Shown here: positions 43,902 to 54,228 of the stretch, piece after piece
Layout of the letters: the number at the start of each line of letters is the position of its first letter
Numbering within the stretch: the stretch's first letter is position 1
Assembly (NCBI GenBank): GCA_026075535.2
Contig: AP026538.1
Location: 1,550,001-1,614,000 of the forward strand
DNA length: 64,000 bases
From: Tricholoma matsutake
Lineage: Eukaryota > Basidiomycota > Agaricomycetes > Agaricales > Tricholomataceae
Direction: 5' to 3'
Program-made: the position numbers and the translations under genes
Notes under the pieces: generated by a model
The model's database searches: none
Told to the model about the DNA's origin: nothing
Seen by the model: only the letters and a program-made list of their open reading frames with translations

Positions 43902-44113
43902 GTATGTTTTCTCTTTTTTTTTCATCTTTTTTCTTGTTTTACTCACTTCTTTTCTATCCATCTCGCGCAACCAGGTATGTTTTATCTTTTTTTCTTCTTT
44001 TTTTTCTTGTTTTATTCATTTCTTTTCTATCCGTCTTGCGTCACTAGGTATGTTTCTCTTTTTTTTTCTTCTTTTTTTTTCTTGTTTTATTCACTTCTTT
44101 TCTATATTACTAG
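43902..44113 (+). other. Three abutting intron-like repeats (73, 73, 66 bp)
   Basis: Donor GTATGT occurs at 43902, 43975 and 44048. Each is preceded directly by an acceptor (ACCAG, ACCAG, ACTAG), and a final TACTAG ends at 44113. The bodies are T-rich and near-identical (CTTGTTTTACTCACTTCTTT). The units therefore look like one intron tandemly multiplied, with zero-length exons between copies. Confidence 0.75.
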
Positions 44114-46243
44114 GAGTGCTGCTGTGCTAGAGGCAAGCAGCATCACTATAGCTCCCCCCAAGCGTACCAAGGCAACATCCTCCACCCCCACAGCTCCACC
44201 CTCTCTCCCGAAGCCGACCCATCTCTGTCGTGCCAATGTTGCAATGGTGGCCTCAGCATCCAGCAAAAACATGGCCAGGAAATCCATGGAGGAGACCGAC
44301 AGCTCCCAAAGCGACAGTGATGACAACTCCCAAAGCAACAGCGATGACAGCTCCCCAAGCAACAGCGACGAGAGCAGAGAGGGCAACATGAAGAGAAACC
44401 AGGACCAGGACGACAGCCATAGCAGCAGCGATGACAGCACCTCGGGGACTGGCAATGGTGAGAGTGACGACAGCGAGGATGACACAAGGACGACGATAAC
44501 GATGACAGTGAGAACAGGGACGAGGAGAAGGATGGCAAGGACAAGGGCAACAATGGCAAGGGTGAGGACAACAACAACGAGGGCGAGGACAACAACGAGG
44601 GTGAGGGTGAGGGCACAGGCAACGATGATGATGCTACCAGGGCCCCCAATGCTGCAACAGTGGCAACCTCTATGAACTAAGACACCAACAACCATGGCCC
44701 CACCTTTGCCACCGCCTCTACCACCGTGGTGGCAACCTCTACAATCAAGGATGCCAACAATGGACACCCCCCTCACCCTCACCACCTATACCATTGCAGT
44801 GGTGGCCTCTACAAATAAGGACACTAACGATGACAGCCCCACCCTCCCTGCCACGCCTACTGCCATTCCCACTACCCCCACCGTTAATGAGGGGATTGAA
44901 CCTACCACTACTGATAACAAAACTGCCACCACCACCCTTCCAGGAAACCAAGGTGCACCAACTGCTGCAACTGCCCCTGATGCTCACACTGACATCATCA
45001 TGGCCAGTCCACCTGGCACCCCCTTGCGCCATGAACTTCAGGGTGCCTCTTGCATAACAGGGGGAATTCTACGTGGGCGTGCCCAAGGTAATGTGTACAA
45101 CATTGCTGATCATATCGAATATGAGGGGGATATTTCCCCAACTACTGGTGAATTCTTCTTTATTAATATCATCATACCCAAGTATAATAACCTAGAATAA
45201 TAGGGAAAGTTTTTGTGTTCTGGTCACATGGTAACCCTGATACTTCTGAGCCATACATGACCCTTAGCCATCATGTAACACCAACCTTGGGGCCAGTTTT
45301 GAAGAACCTTGGCATTCAATATTCTCCTGTTTCCAGTAAGTCATTAATTAAAATAAATATTTGGTGGATAAATTTATTTTGGGATTTTTAGAGAAAAATC
45401 AGCAGATTTTTGTCTATGAGGATGATTTTTGGGCTGTTAAAGGACGATACAACACAGTAGTGGCAGATAATGATAGTGCTGAGTGGAAAGTTATCAATAA
45501 ACAATTTCATTTGAGGTTACTGATTGTGAGATTTTATTCTTGATTTGAAAATCTTCTTCTCACCATTAAATTAGACTGACGATGACCCGATTTCTTCAGC
45601 ATCTCAGGGTCCTTTGTCTGCATCAACCTCAGAACCCCCTCCATATGTTGGACATATGGCCCCCACAGTCAACATGTTCAAGTTGCAGCTTATTCGCATC
45701 CTTGATATTCCCTCCAACCTGATAGGTACTGGTGATGTGTCACTCAAGATTGCATATCAAAAGTACAAGGCATTTCTTGTTGCCAGTCGTACTGTTAATG
45801 ACATGGTGGCGAATAAGACTTGGGAAATCAAGCGACCAACAAAAACTGACCTCATTGAAATTTTTGTCTCCAAATCATATTTCCATTCTCACTATCGTCG
45901 ATATTTCACAAAGGTAGCTGCTTATCCACAGATGGTGGCATGGTTGGAGGGGGAGACTGATGAGGAAGACATTGGCATTTGGGGGTTCAAGAAGATTTCA
46001 TATACCTTCACTGATTTGAATACTTGGCTGTTGAATGGTGGGCCCTTGGAGTTTGAGGATGAGGATGAGGATGGGAAATTGGTGAAAAAGAAGAAAAAGG
46101 GGAAGGGAAAAGCAAAAGAGATGGAAAAAGAGAAAGGAAAGGAAAAGAGGAAGGAAAAGAAGATGGAAATGGAAATGGAAATGGGAAAGGGGAAGGGGAA
46201 GGAAAGGGTGCATAAAAAAAAGAATACCAGCAAAAAGGCCCAG
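44114..46243 (+). pseudogene. Accessory gene of element C (acidic N-part, conserved middle, lysine-rich tail)
   Basis: The plus-strand frame runs through a Ser/Asp-rich, low-complexity region (44114-44680) and a Thr/Pro-rich region ending DHIEYEGDISPTTGEF. It continues with SEPYMTLSHHVTPTLGP, an intron at about 45338-45391, then QQIFVYEDDFWAVKGRYN. A second intron (about 45520-45572) leads to the best-conserved block: VNMFKLQLIRILDIPSNLIG, TKTDLIEIFVSKSYFHSHYR and PQMVAWLEGE (about 45670-45950). The C-terminus is a Lys/Glu tail ending at 46243. I know the FVSKS..HSHY block from proteins encoded beside KDZ transposases in agaricomycetes, but not a function. Exon joins are approximate. Confidence 0.6.
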
Positions 46244-46359
46244 TAAGTAGGGATGATAAACCAAAATGATCAATAATTATATGATCTCTTTGCAGTACTT
46301 GGATAGTATCAACTTGGATTATAAGCCACATCCTGGCTCTGGTTTCCAAAATCCTTGTA

Positions 46360-48616
46360 TTGGCCATAAATCTTGTACCCTGGCACATCTGGACTTGGGT
46401 GGTTTTGTCAGCATTTATTCCTATTGCCTCTGCAATGCCAGCAGGAGAGGATCCTTTCCCAAATATCACATTCAAAGTCTTCAGTCAATTTATCAGCCAA
46501 CACTTCAGCTCTAAAACATCACTATCAGCAGTGCTTGTCCTATTGTTTTCATTGACTGAAAATCCTGAGTTGTTGAATCTCCATGCCTGGCAGCAATACA
46601 TTCAATGTGAAGGAGAAAATCATGTCGTGGCATCAGGTTGGATCAAGGGTCTTGCATGGGCAATCAAAGAAAATATGGATAACAATCAGCAAAGGCCTTT
46701 GAAGATGAAGGAGGTTGACAAAAACATGGATGCTGAACAAGAAATTACTGCACTCAGCCTCAAGCTTGATGCAGCTGTAAAACTTTTGAATTTGCATCCA
46801 TACAATGCATGTGGACATCTGCGAAAGAAACTACAACCCATATCCCATAAATTGATCCAGCCAGTACATGTTCTTTGTCCCAACTCAATGGAATGTGAAA
46901 CAGCAAATTGCAATTCAAGGGCACTACACCAGGCCATCCAAACATGGGATATTCCTCGAGTCACACTGATCAAGAATTCAGTAATACATGAAAATGTTTT
47001 TGTTTTGACTGGGGAATGCTTAACCTGCAAGACCAAATATTCAGCAGACCATGAATGGGCAATTGAAGTTGGGGAGGCACATCAATATAGCAGGGTTTAT
47101 CTGAATTCTGCCCGATACCTCAAGATAGGTCAGAGTGTATGGGTGGACCAGGCATTTTCTCATGGTGTCTTGAATGGCATCTATAATTTCCATGCATCAG
47201 CTTCAGCATATGCAGAATATTGGAATAACAGCTTTAAAAAGCATCAAACTGTCAATTTCAATGGGGTGACACACCACCAGGTCTGGCAAGCATTTGTTCA
47301 GGAGTCTATTCGGACAGTTGCTTCTCCATATGGAACTGATCTCACACTTCGTGATGGCTTAGCAATTGATGAAGTGACCAGGGAGGCATTCTTATCTCTG
47401 GGACAAGATGGAATTATTCTGGCAGCCAAAGACCACCACTGCTCAGATTGCACTCATCCATACAGATGAACATCTGATCTCACTGCCATCAGTGATCCAA
47501 CTGCAACTCTTGAAAGCAATAATATACCTGTATCACAGAGTGCAGGTGATAATTTGCAACAGGGTTCATCAGCTGGACAAAGAATGGAAGTGGAGGATTC
47601 AACTGCTTGAGATGTGACAATGGCTGTTGTTGATGGAATTGTCTTTGGACCCCTGGTATGGAACATCTACTGGCAAATACAAATTGATCACTTATAATAT
47701 TTTTTTGATAATTAGCATTGTGCATATGATGACTGCACTGCAGAGTTGGCAAATGCAAGAGGCGGGGTTTTTTGTGCTCTGCATGAACAACATGGGGCCA
47801 CATGCCATGTTTGAGGATGTGAAAACCAGAAAGTTCATGGGACAAATGCATGTCAAGATCATGAGGAAATGTGGAAGAGATATCTCAGTAACCATTCTCA
47901 CAAACAGCTGTCTGGCTTTCAAAGGATGCTGCACAGGCCTGGTGAAAATCTACCATGGCAACCTGCTCAAGACTCAATTGGACAACCTCATGACCAACCA
48001 GCACCTGATGGGCAGTATGCAACCTACTTCATGCCACGCCGCTTTTACTGTGTTGAAACAATATGTGCACCATGTGGAGTTGTCATTGCTTGGGCAAAAT
48101 TTGTGAAATTGGAATCACCCACTAATATTATGCACTTTTTGGAGACAGTATATCCAACAGAAGAATCATGCCCTGATTATATATGCATTGACAAAGCCTG
48201 TGTGGTGCTGAGCCATAGTATTGCTGATGGTAGCTGGGAATCATGGGCTAAAACAAGCCGATTTATTGTTGACTCCTATCATTACACCAACCATCAAACA
48301 AGTGATTATTTGTGCAGGAAGTGGTGCAATCCAGCTCCTTTGGATGGCTCAGCTCCAAATTTGGTCATTCTGGACTACAATAATGAAGGGCAGCCATACT
48401 ACAAATGTGCATTCAATACATAGGCATGTGAACAACTCAATGCATGGCTTGGTGGGTTTGAATCAATGTTGAGAAAGATAACAGTGGGGAATTTCAATTG
48501 GTTTTTGCATACAATGTTGTTTTACCATACCCAGATGGTTCTTGAAAGGAAACAACAGAAGGTTAGTGACAGTGGTGATGATAGTGATGGAGATAATGAT
48601 AGTGAGCAGGAGTAGT
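46360..48616 (+). pseudogene. KDZ-type transposase with CxC cysteine clusters
   Basis: The N-terminal region (about 46435-46800) is helical. The first cysteine cluster is LCPNSMECETANCNSRALHQ (about 46870-46930), then GECLTCKTKYSADHEWAIE and RVYLNSARYLKIGQSVWVD. A 60-nt intron (47656-47715) precedes another cluster (CAYDDCTAELANARGGVFC, ALHEQHGATC, about 47716-47800). The catalytic region has YICIDKACVVL (about 48180), FIVDSYHYTNH and ACEQLNAWLGGFES. The usual Gln codon before ACEQ is a TAG at 48421, and other stops occur at 47467 and 47608. Clusters of this type belong to the CxC families reported with KDZ (Kyakuja-Dileera-Zisupton) transposases. Non-functional now but recent. Confidence 0.85.
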
Positions 48617-48709
48617 ACAAATCTCTATTACTTATAGTGTATCACTGGTTTATTCTTTACATATGTCTATGATAGTCATGTTTCACTGATGTTAACTTGT
48701 ACTAGCTCA

Positions 48710-48900
48710 GACTTCACACAGACTAGCTCGGACTCCACATGGACTAGCTCGGACTCCATGCAGATTAGTGTAACAGTCCATTTGGGTGGGTTTCTACTCA
48801 GACTAGTGCAGACTCTGCACAGACTAGGTCGGACTCCACATGCATAAGGGTGGGAATTTCCATTTTAGTCACCAGGTGGTCGGACTCCGCACAGTCCGCT
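48710..48900. repeat. Right subterminal repeats of element C
   Basis: Repeated ACTAGCTCGGACTCCACATG and CGGACTCCGCACAGTCCG-type units, inverted relative to 43060-43265. Ends at the CACGTGGGGCACTG terminus. Confidence 0.8.
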
Positions 48901-48974
48901 AGGACACGTGGGGCACTGTAAATTACTGATTGAATTCAAAGGTGATGTTCCTTGGCCCTCCACATCAGACTCAG

Positions 48975-49900
48975 GCTTTGATTTGCTGGTTAACACACAT
49001 ATGAAATACCATCAAAAAATAATTCAGAATAAGAATGAATAAAATTTCCTACATACCTTGTTTTCTTTGAATGACCAGCAGCAGGGGACTTGGTTTCACT
49101 ATCTGTCTCCCTATGATCAGACTCAGCCTTGGAAGCATGGCTTTCCTGTCTCTCTTGCTTGATTTAAATCACAGAGGACACATTACCACTCTTGCCCACA
49201 GACCATTGCTTACCCTTAGCCTTCTGACCTCTAATAGGAGCTGTATTGTCTTCAGAATCTGAAGAAACCGGTATAACAGAGGCAGTCTCCTGGTGATGCT
49301 TAGATTGTGTAGCTTTTGATTGAGGTTTTTCAGTGGCTTTAACAGTAATGTGTCTAAGAGGACTAGCAATATAATAAACAGAAAGAAGCAAATATTAATA
49401 CTAAAATAGCATACCTGGGAGAAGGACTGTCTGGATCAAGCTTCATATAGGGAACTTTAGAACTTGGGTTTCTTGACCTAGAACTCTGTGGTGTCTCAGA
49501 AACTCTGAAAGCAGCAATAAAAGGATTATAAGTAATACAATATAAAAACACACTCAAGAGGCATACTGCCAATCCAAATATGATTACTGATAGCACAAAA
49601 CAACCACAGAACAGCTTACCGTCCATCAGTTTTATCACTACTAAGAGTAGGACTAGAAGCACTGCAATGCCCAGCTTTATCTTGTTTGAAGAAGATACAA
49701 CCTCAGGCTTGCTGACAAATGTACACATTGGTTAAAGTTAATCATAAATACAACAAGATACATTACTCAAGCTCTGGCTCTAATGATCCAAATTTGAGGG
49801 ATCACATCTTTTTTGAAGAACTAGAAGGACTGCTATAATTGATCAGAAGAAAATCACATTAGAAATAACAATACTGTACATACTGTGAGCTAACAGCAGG
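48975..49900 (-). pseudogene. 5' exons of the unrecognised spliced gene split by element C
   Basis: Minus-strand exon-like segments: SKPEVVSSSNKIKLG (near 49710), RVSETPQSSRSRNPSSKVPY then MKLDPDSPSPR (about 49510-49415), PLRHITVKATEKPQSKATQS then KHHQETASVIPVSSDSEDN to about 49165, and ESDHRETDSETKSPAAGHSK near 49115-49060. Intron ends are typical (GTATGC...CTAG at 49363-49412). The product is serine-rich, basic and apparently disordered. A TGA/TAA near 49165 breaks it. It lies head to head with the gene at 49955 and may be its transposon partner. Confidence 0.5.
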
Positions 49901-49954
49901 AAGATAATCAAATTCTGGTGATCCAGGTCAGGCCAATTCCCTCTTCATGCAAAC

Positions 49955-52321
49955 ATGGCAAGAGAGAAGGCTCAACAACAGGCCGTTCATGAAAAATCCA
50001 CACATTCACTTTTACACAAGGGTGTTTACACCCAGGAAACTTGGAATCTTATTCATCTACTTGTCAAAGCTGGCTGTTCAAAAGAATATGTTAGTACAGT
50101 GATTACAGCCATTTTGAAAAGTGCTGGAATCACGACAAAAGGATCCATTAGCCATCGGACTGTTTCATGTATTCTTATGGAAGGATATGTTGCTAGCCAA
50201 ATTCAACTTGGCTTTGAAATGGCTGAAGCTGAAACACTAACAGGAAGTGGAGATGGTACTAGTCATCGGAATGTGCAGTATTATTCACAGCATATCAATC
50301 TGAAAGGTAGTAACTATGAATCATCTGATGGAGAAAAACAGCATGTCACATGGTTTTTGGGCATTACTCCATCCTTTGATAGCTCTAGCGAAGAGTCAAT
50401 CAAGGATTGGAACTTGGTGCTTGATTCTGTTGTTGATTTATATAATCACTCACCCTTGGGAAAATGGCATGGATCACTTCTATGTACAGTCAATATCTTT
50501 GCCAAACTGGTTGGAATGATGACAGATCATTGTGCAAAGGAAAAGAAGGATGCCCATATGCTAGAGGAGCTCAAAATGTCTGCTGCTTTACAGCAATTGG
50601 GTGAACAAAAGAATCTTGATTCTGATAATCAAGAACTTGTGCCAAAGTTCTATGCAAAATACTGTGAGGTTGTTTCAAAGTCTGGTGGAACTGGTGGATG
50701 GAATGCTTTGCCTCTTGAAACACAGTGAGCTCATTTAGCAAGAATGTCTGAAGATCTTGTTATTGATCTAGAAAAGGATGTTTATGAAATGATGTCTGAT
50801 AAGGAAAAACAACATTTGACATACTTTGTTTGGGCTGGCTGTGGTTGCCACAAGGATTTGAATAGTGTTCAGGGCAGATATATTGTAATGTCCAAATGGT
50901 GGGAGGAGCACAAGCAAACACCTCCTATTCTACTTGCAAACCATGACAATGCTGCTGTTCTTGCTGATATGGTATCTGATAGTAATACAATCACACCAGC
51001 ACAAGGACGAGCATTTGAAACTACAGCACGTGGAGGAATCAAAGCAACTCAATTGCCAGGTGCCCTTTTCAATCACAAGGATGACAAAAAAGGGCATCAC
51101 AATATATTTTGCTTCTGGTGGCAAGAAAATGTTGGGGGTGAATTTACTTTTCCTGATACATCCAATACATGTTTTGGATCATACTGTGATGGCACAAGTG
51201 CTATTTTAGCCCATCTTTCACAATTTACAGCATATCTCAAATATTACTGACTTTGAAAAAGCACAAAGAAGTTCAACCATATGGAGCAGAACTTCTGGAA
51301 TGCAATTCATGATATTCCTACCCTTTCTGAGCTTGCTGTCTTATCACTCTATGCTCAATCAATCTCTCATCCATATATACAAAAAGTTCATACTCCTGGA
51401 CAGAATGCACTTGAACTTGGTCCATACCATGCCAAGGTATTAGATCATATAGGAGAGATAATTTGTAACCCTCATTTGCTCATTGGGCCATCTCCTTCAT
51501 TTACAACTGCAGCACTCAATGGACAAAACTGGAATTCACCCTAAATCTTTGAAGCTGTTCATGAAAAAGTTTCCACATTTCCTCATCTTTGTGGACTTCT
51601 TACTGCCTGCAGAGGAGACATGGAAATGATTTACATCTGAGTTTGCACCTGGTGGACTAATTGATCAGTCTACAGTAGAAGAGAAGGAACTTGCATGGAT
51701 GCCAGCAACAAATGATGTCAATGAAGGTGCACTTGGTGCTTTTCATGTTCAAATGCAAATGAAGCCCCAGCTTACCATGACAAATTATAATGCACTTGCA
51801 ATGTTTGAATGCAATAATACTCAAAACTTCATGAATGCATTATTTACAGAACCTGGAGATTTCAAGTTTCTTCGTGGGCAGGCTCATGCATATAAAGGAA
51901 AAGATTGGGCCAAACAAAGGAAATAGTTCTACATCAACAAGAAAAAAATGAGAAGTGAGAGGAGGCTGCAAATAAATGGAAGGAAGCAGCAGCACGACAA
52001 ACAAAGAAAATTGAGGAACTTCAGTTGGATTTGGACAAGGATCAGATACAGAAGATGGTAGGAAACAATCTCAGAAAACAACTTGGAGCATTTAGGAATG
52101 TGGGTGCTCCCAATCTTGACAAAGTATCTGCAAGAGCCAAAGTTGGAGACCTTAAAATTGCTCTTACTGGTGAAATTTTGTCTTTGGAAGCAGGGGAGTG
52201 GCATTTGCCTGGTCATCAGATGGGAGAGGAAATAGGTGATGAAATTAGTGTGGAAGATCCAGAGGATGAAGGGGAGTTCATTGACTTGAATGTGGTTGAA
52301 GATGATGGTGCTTGTGAATAG
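49955..52321 (+). pseudogene. Transposase-like protein of a high-copy agaricomycete family, frame-broken
   Basis: The frame at 49955 encodes a helical N-part (NLIHLLVKAGCSKEYVSTVI, TKGSISHRTVSCILMEGYVA), then GSGDGTSHRNVQYYSQHINL, FAKLVGMMTDHCAKEKKDAH, WAGCGCHKDLNSVQGRYI and ILLANHDNAAVLADM. Further frames continue colinearly: TRGGIKATQLPGALFNHKDD, FPDTSNTCFGSYCDG, GPYHAKVLDHIGEI, and NDVNEGALGAFHVQMQMKP near 51710. Stops at 50726, 51247 and 51541 and frameshifts break it. The spaced acidic residues (D of GDGT, D of MTDH, E of NEGALG) suggest an RNase H-fold DDE transposase, but this is inference. I know the family only as abundant uncharacterised agaricomycete proteins. Confidence 0.65.
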
Positions 52322-52329
52322 GAGGATGA

Positions 52330-54220
52330 TGATGATCTCTAACATTAGAATGTAGTCATTTCTAGGCACTATTCTGGACATATACCACTGTAGTTTGATG
52401 TAATAATGATCTATAACATAGCTACATATCTTTTTGAACTGGGAAGAACCATGTACAAGCCCAAAAACTGAGTGGAGACAGTGGGGTCACTGTTTTGGCC
52501 AAATTATTACATAAGTGTCCAAATCTGGCTCACTCGGCTATAGCCAGCATTGCCCACTCCCACTGCTAGACTTGTTACTCAATACTTCAAAGTCAGCCTG
52601 GGCCCTCTTATGGCATACTAACTTGTCTTTAACCCATTAACATTCAAACTAGCTATTAACATAGAATACATAACTGTATCTACTATGCCAAGCATGCTCT
52701 GGAGGTGCCCAAACTAAAGAGGGAGCAAAATGATGTCTGATAAACAAAATCCAAGTTCAACTTCAGCCATTCCCAAAAATCATGTGTTGGGAAGAATCTG
52801 CTGGGACAATAGCATTCAGTTTGATCATGGCCCATTCACTCATTGCCTCAATCGCTGATAACCATCATGTTGAAAGTGTGCAACACTCATTCTTGTTCCT
52901 TCTGTCACTGAACACTGAGTTTTCATAGTTGTTCTACCTCAACTACAGCACTTGTCAACAGCAAAGAATGGCAGTGATGTCTTGCAGAAGGACAAACCCC
53001 AACAATGCCACAACAGCAATAGTGATGGGGAGCTATAATGGGGCTTGTGGTGAGAGGGGAGGGCATTCCCTACAGTGCAGGTATGTTGTTATTCCATTCT
53101 TGTCTTTTTTTTTTTTTTTAAATTGATAACTATTCTATGATCAGGACAGCATGATGGCAAAGGCATCAGTAACAGCAACAAGTCAACCACAGGATGGCAG
53201 CAGGCCCAGGAACAACCATGACAGGCCAGGAACCATGACCATGTGCAGTGGACCAATGACAGTGGGTGAGGAACTGATGATGGGACAAGGAACTATGACG
53301 ATCCCCCAGGAATGACCATGACAGGCCAGGAACCTACTGAGAGCAACCCCAGTGGCCAGGACCCCTGCTAACACAGTGACAAGCTGATGGCAACCCTGAA
53401 AGACAGCCAGACTAACATGTTGAGGACAGTGACATCAAGGAGCGCCAAACAACAGTGAGGAAAACAACACCAGCAGGAAGGCAACAAGACAGGGGATGGT
53501 AGTGAGGGGCTATAATGGGGGCACTTGAAGGCAGGGGAGTTATCGCCTGGTATATTTTCATTGTATTCTTTCTTTTTCCTAAACTAATATATATTCTATG
53601 GGGAAGAACAGAACAAAAGCAAACCAGAAATGGCAGGTGGGATGGCCATGCAGGAGTCATGACCCTGCAATGACAACAATGACCCATGACCAAGGAAGGT
53701 AGGCAAAGAACTGCAATGAGAAGGAGGCTGAGGAGGATGTGATGATGAGGGGCATGGCAGATTGAAGGGCAGCTGGGTGGAAAGTGGTTGGTGGTTGGCA
53801 GGCTGATGGGGGAAATGGCAGACAATGGTAGATCAAGCATGCCCAGGTGGAGGGGGACAATGAGGAGCAACATCAGATTGAGGGCAGCTGGGTGGCAGGA
53901 GGCAAGCAGACTGACTCTGTTTTGCCTGCTGTAGATTGAGCGCGCCCAGGTGGAAGGAGGTTCATGGAGAAGGGGGTGATACCAGACCATAACAGATTGG
54001 GGGCAGACAATGAGGGGAGGGTGGCCAGGTGGCAGGAGACAAGCAGACTGAGGCTGCACCTGCTGCCTCTGTTTCAGGCCAGGACATCCAATGCAGCCTG
54101 CAGTGTAAATGTCCTGTATCATGTAGTAGCCAAATAATGCATGTTTTTTATGCAATTGACACAATCCTCAGCACTAATTAGCACTTCAAAAGAGGTTCTA
54201 AATTGAAGTTCTATGAGGCT
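52330..54220. other. Non-coding stretch with intron-like and low-complexity blocks
   Basis: No supportable gene. From about 52960 to 54100 the plus strand is rich in CAGGAACAATGAC-like low complexity, interrupted by T-rich intron-like blocks (53083-53145, GTATGTTGTTATTCC...; 53551-53600, GTATATTTTCATTG...). It resembles the filler in elements A and B and in the hAT at 54229. Long minus-strand frames here are compositional artefacts. Confidence 0.5.
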
Positions 54221-54228
54221 CTATGGTG

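Larger units (their letters stand above)
43025..48920. mobile_element. Element C: TIR transposon with KDZ transposase and accessory gene
   Basis: The termini CTGTGCCCCACATATTCC (43027-) and, inverted from 48918, CAGTGCCCCACGTGTCC match over about 15 bp and are bounded by TA (TTTA left, TAAA right). Subterminal arrays of CGGACTCCGCACGGACT-type repeats lie at 43060-43265 and 48710-48900. A tRNA-like sequence reading outward is at 43303-43372. Two plus-strand genes follow: an accessory gene (about 44115-46243) and a KDZ-type transposase (46360-48616). It interrupts the minus-strand gene on both sides. About 5.9 kb. Confidence 0.78.
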
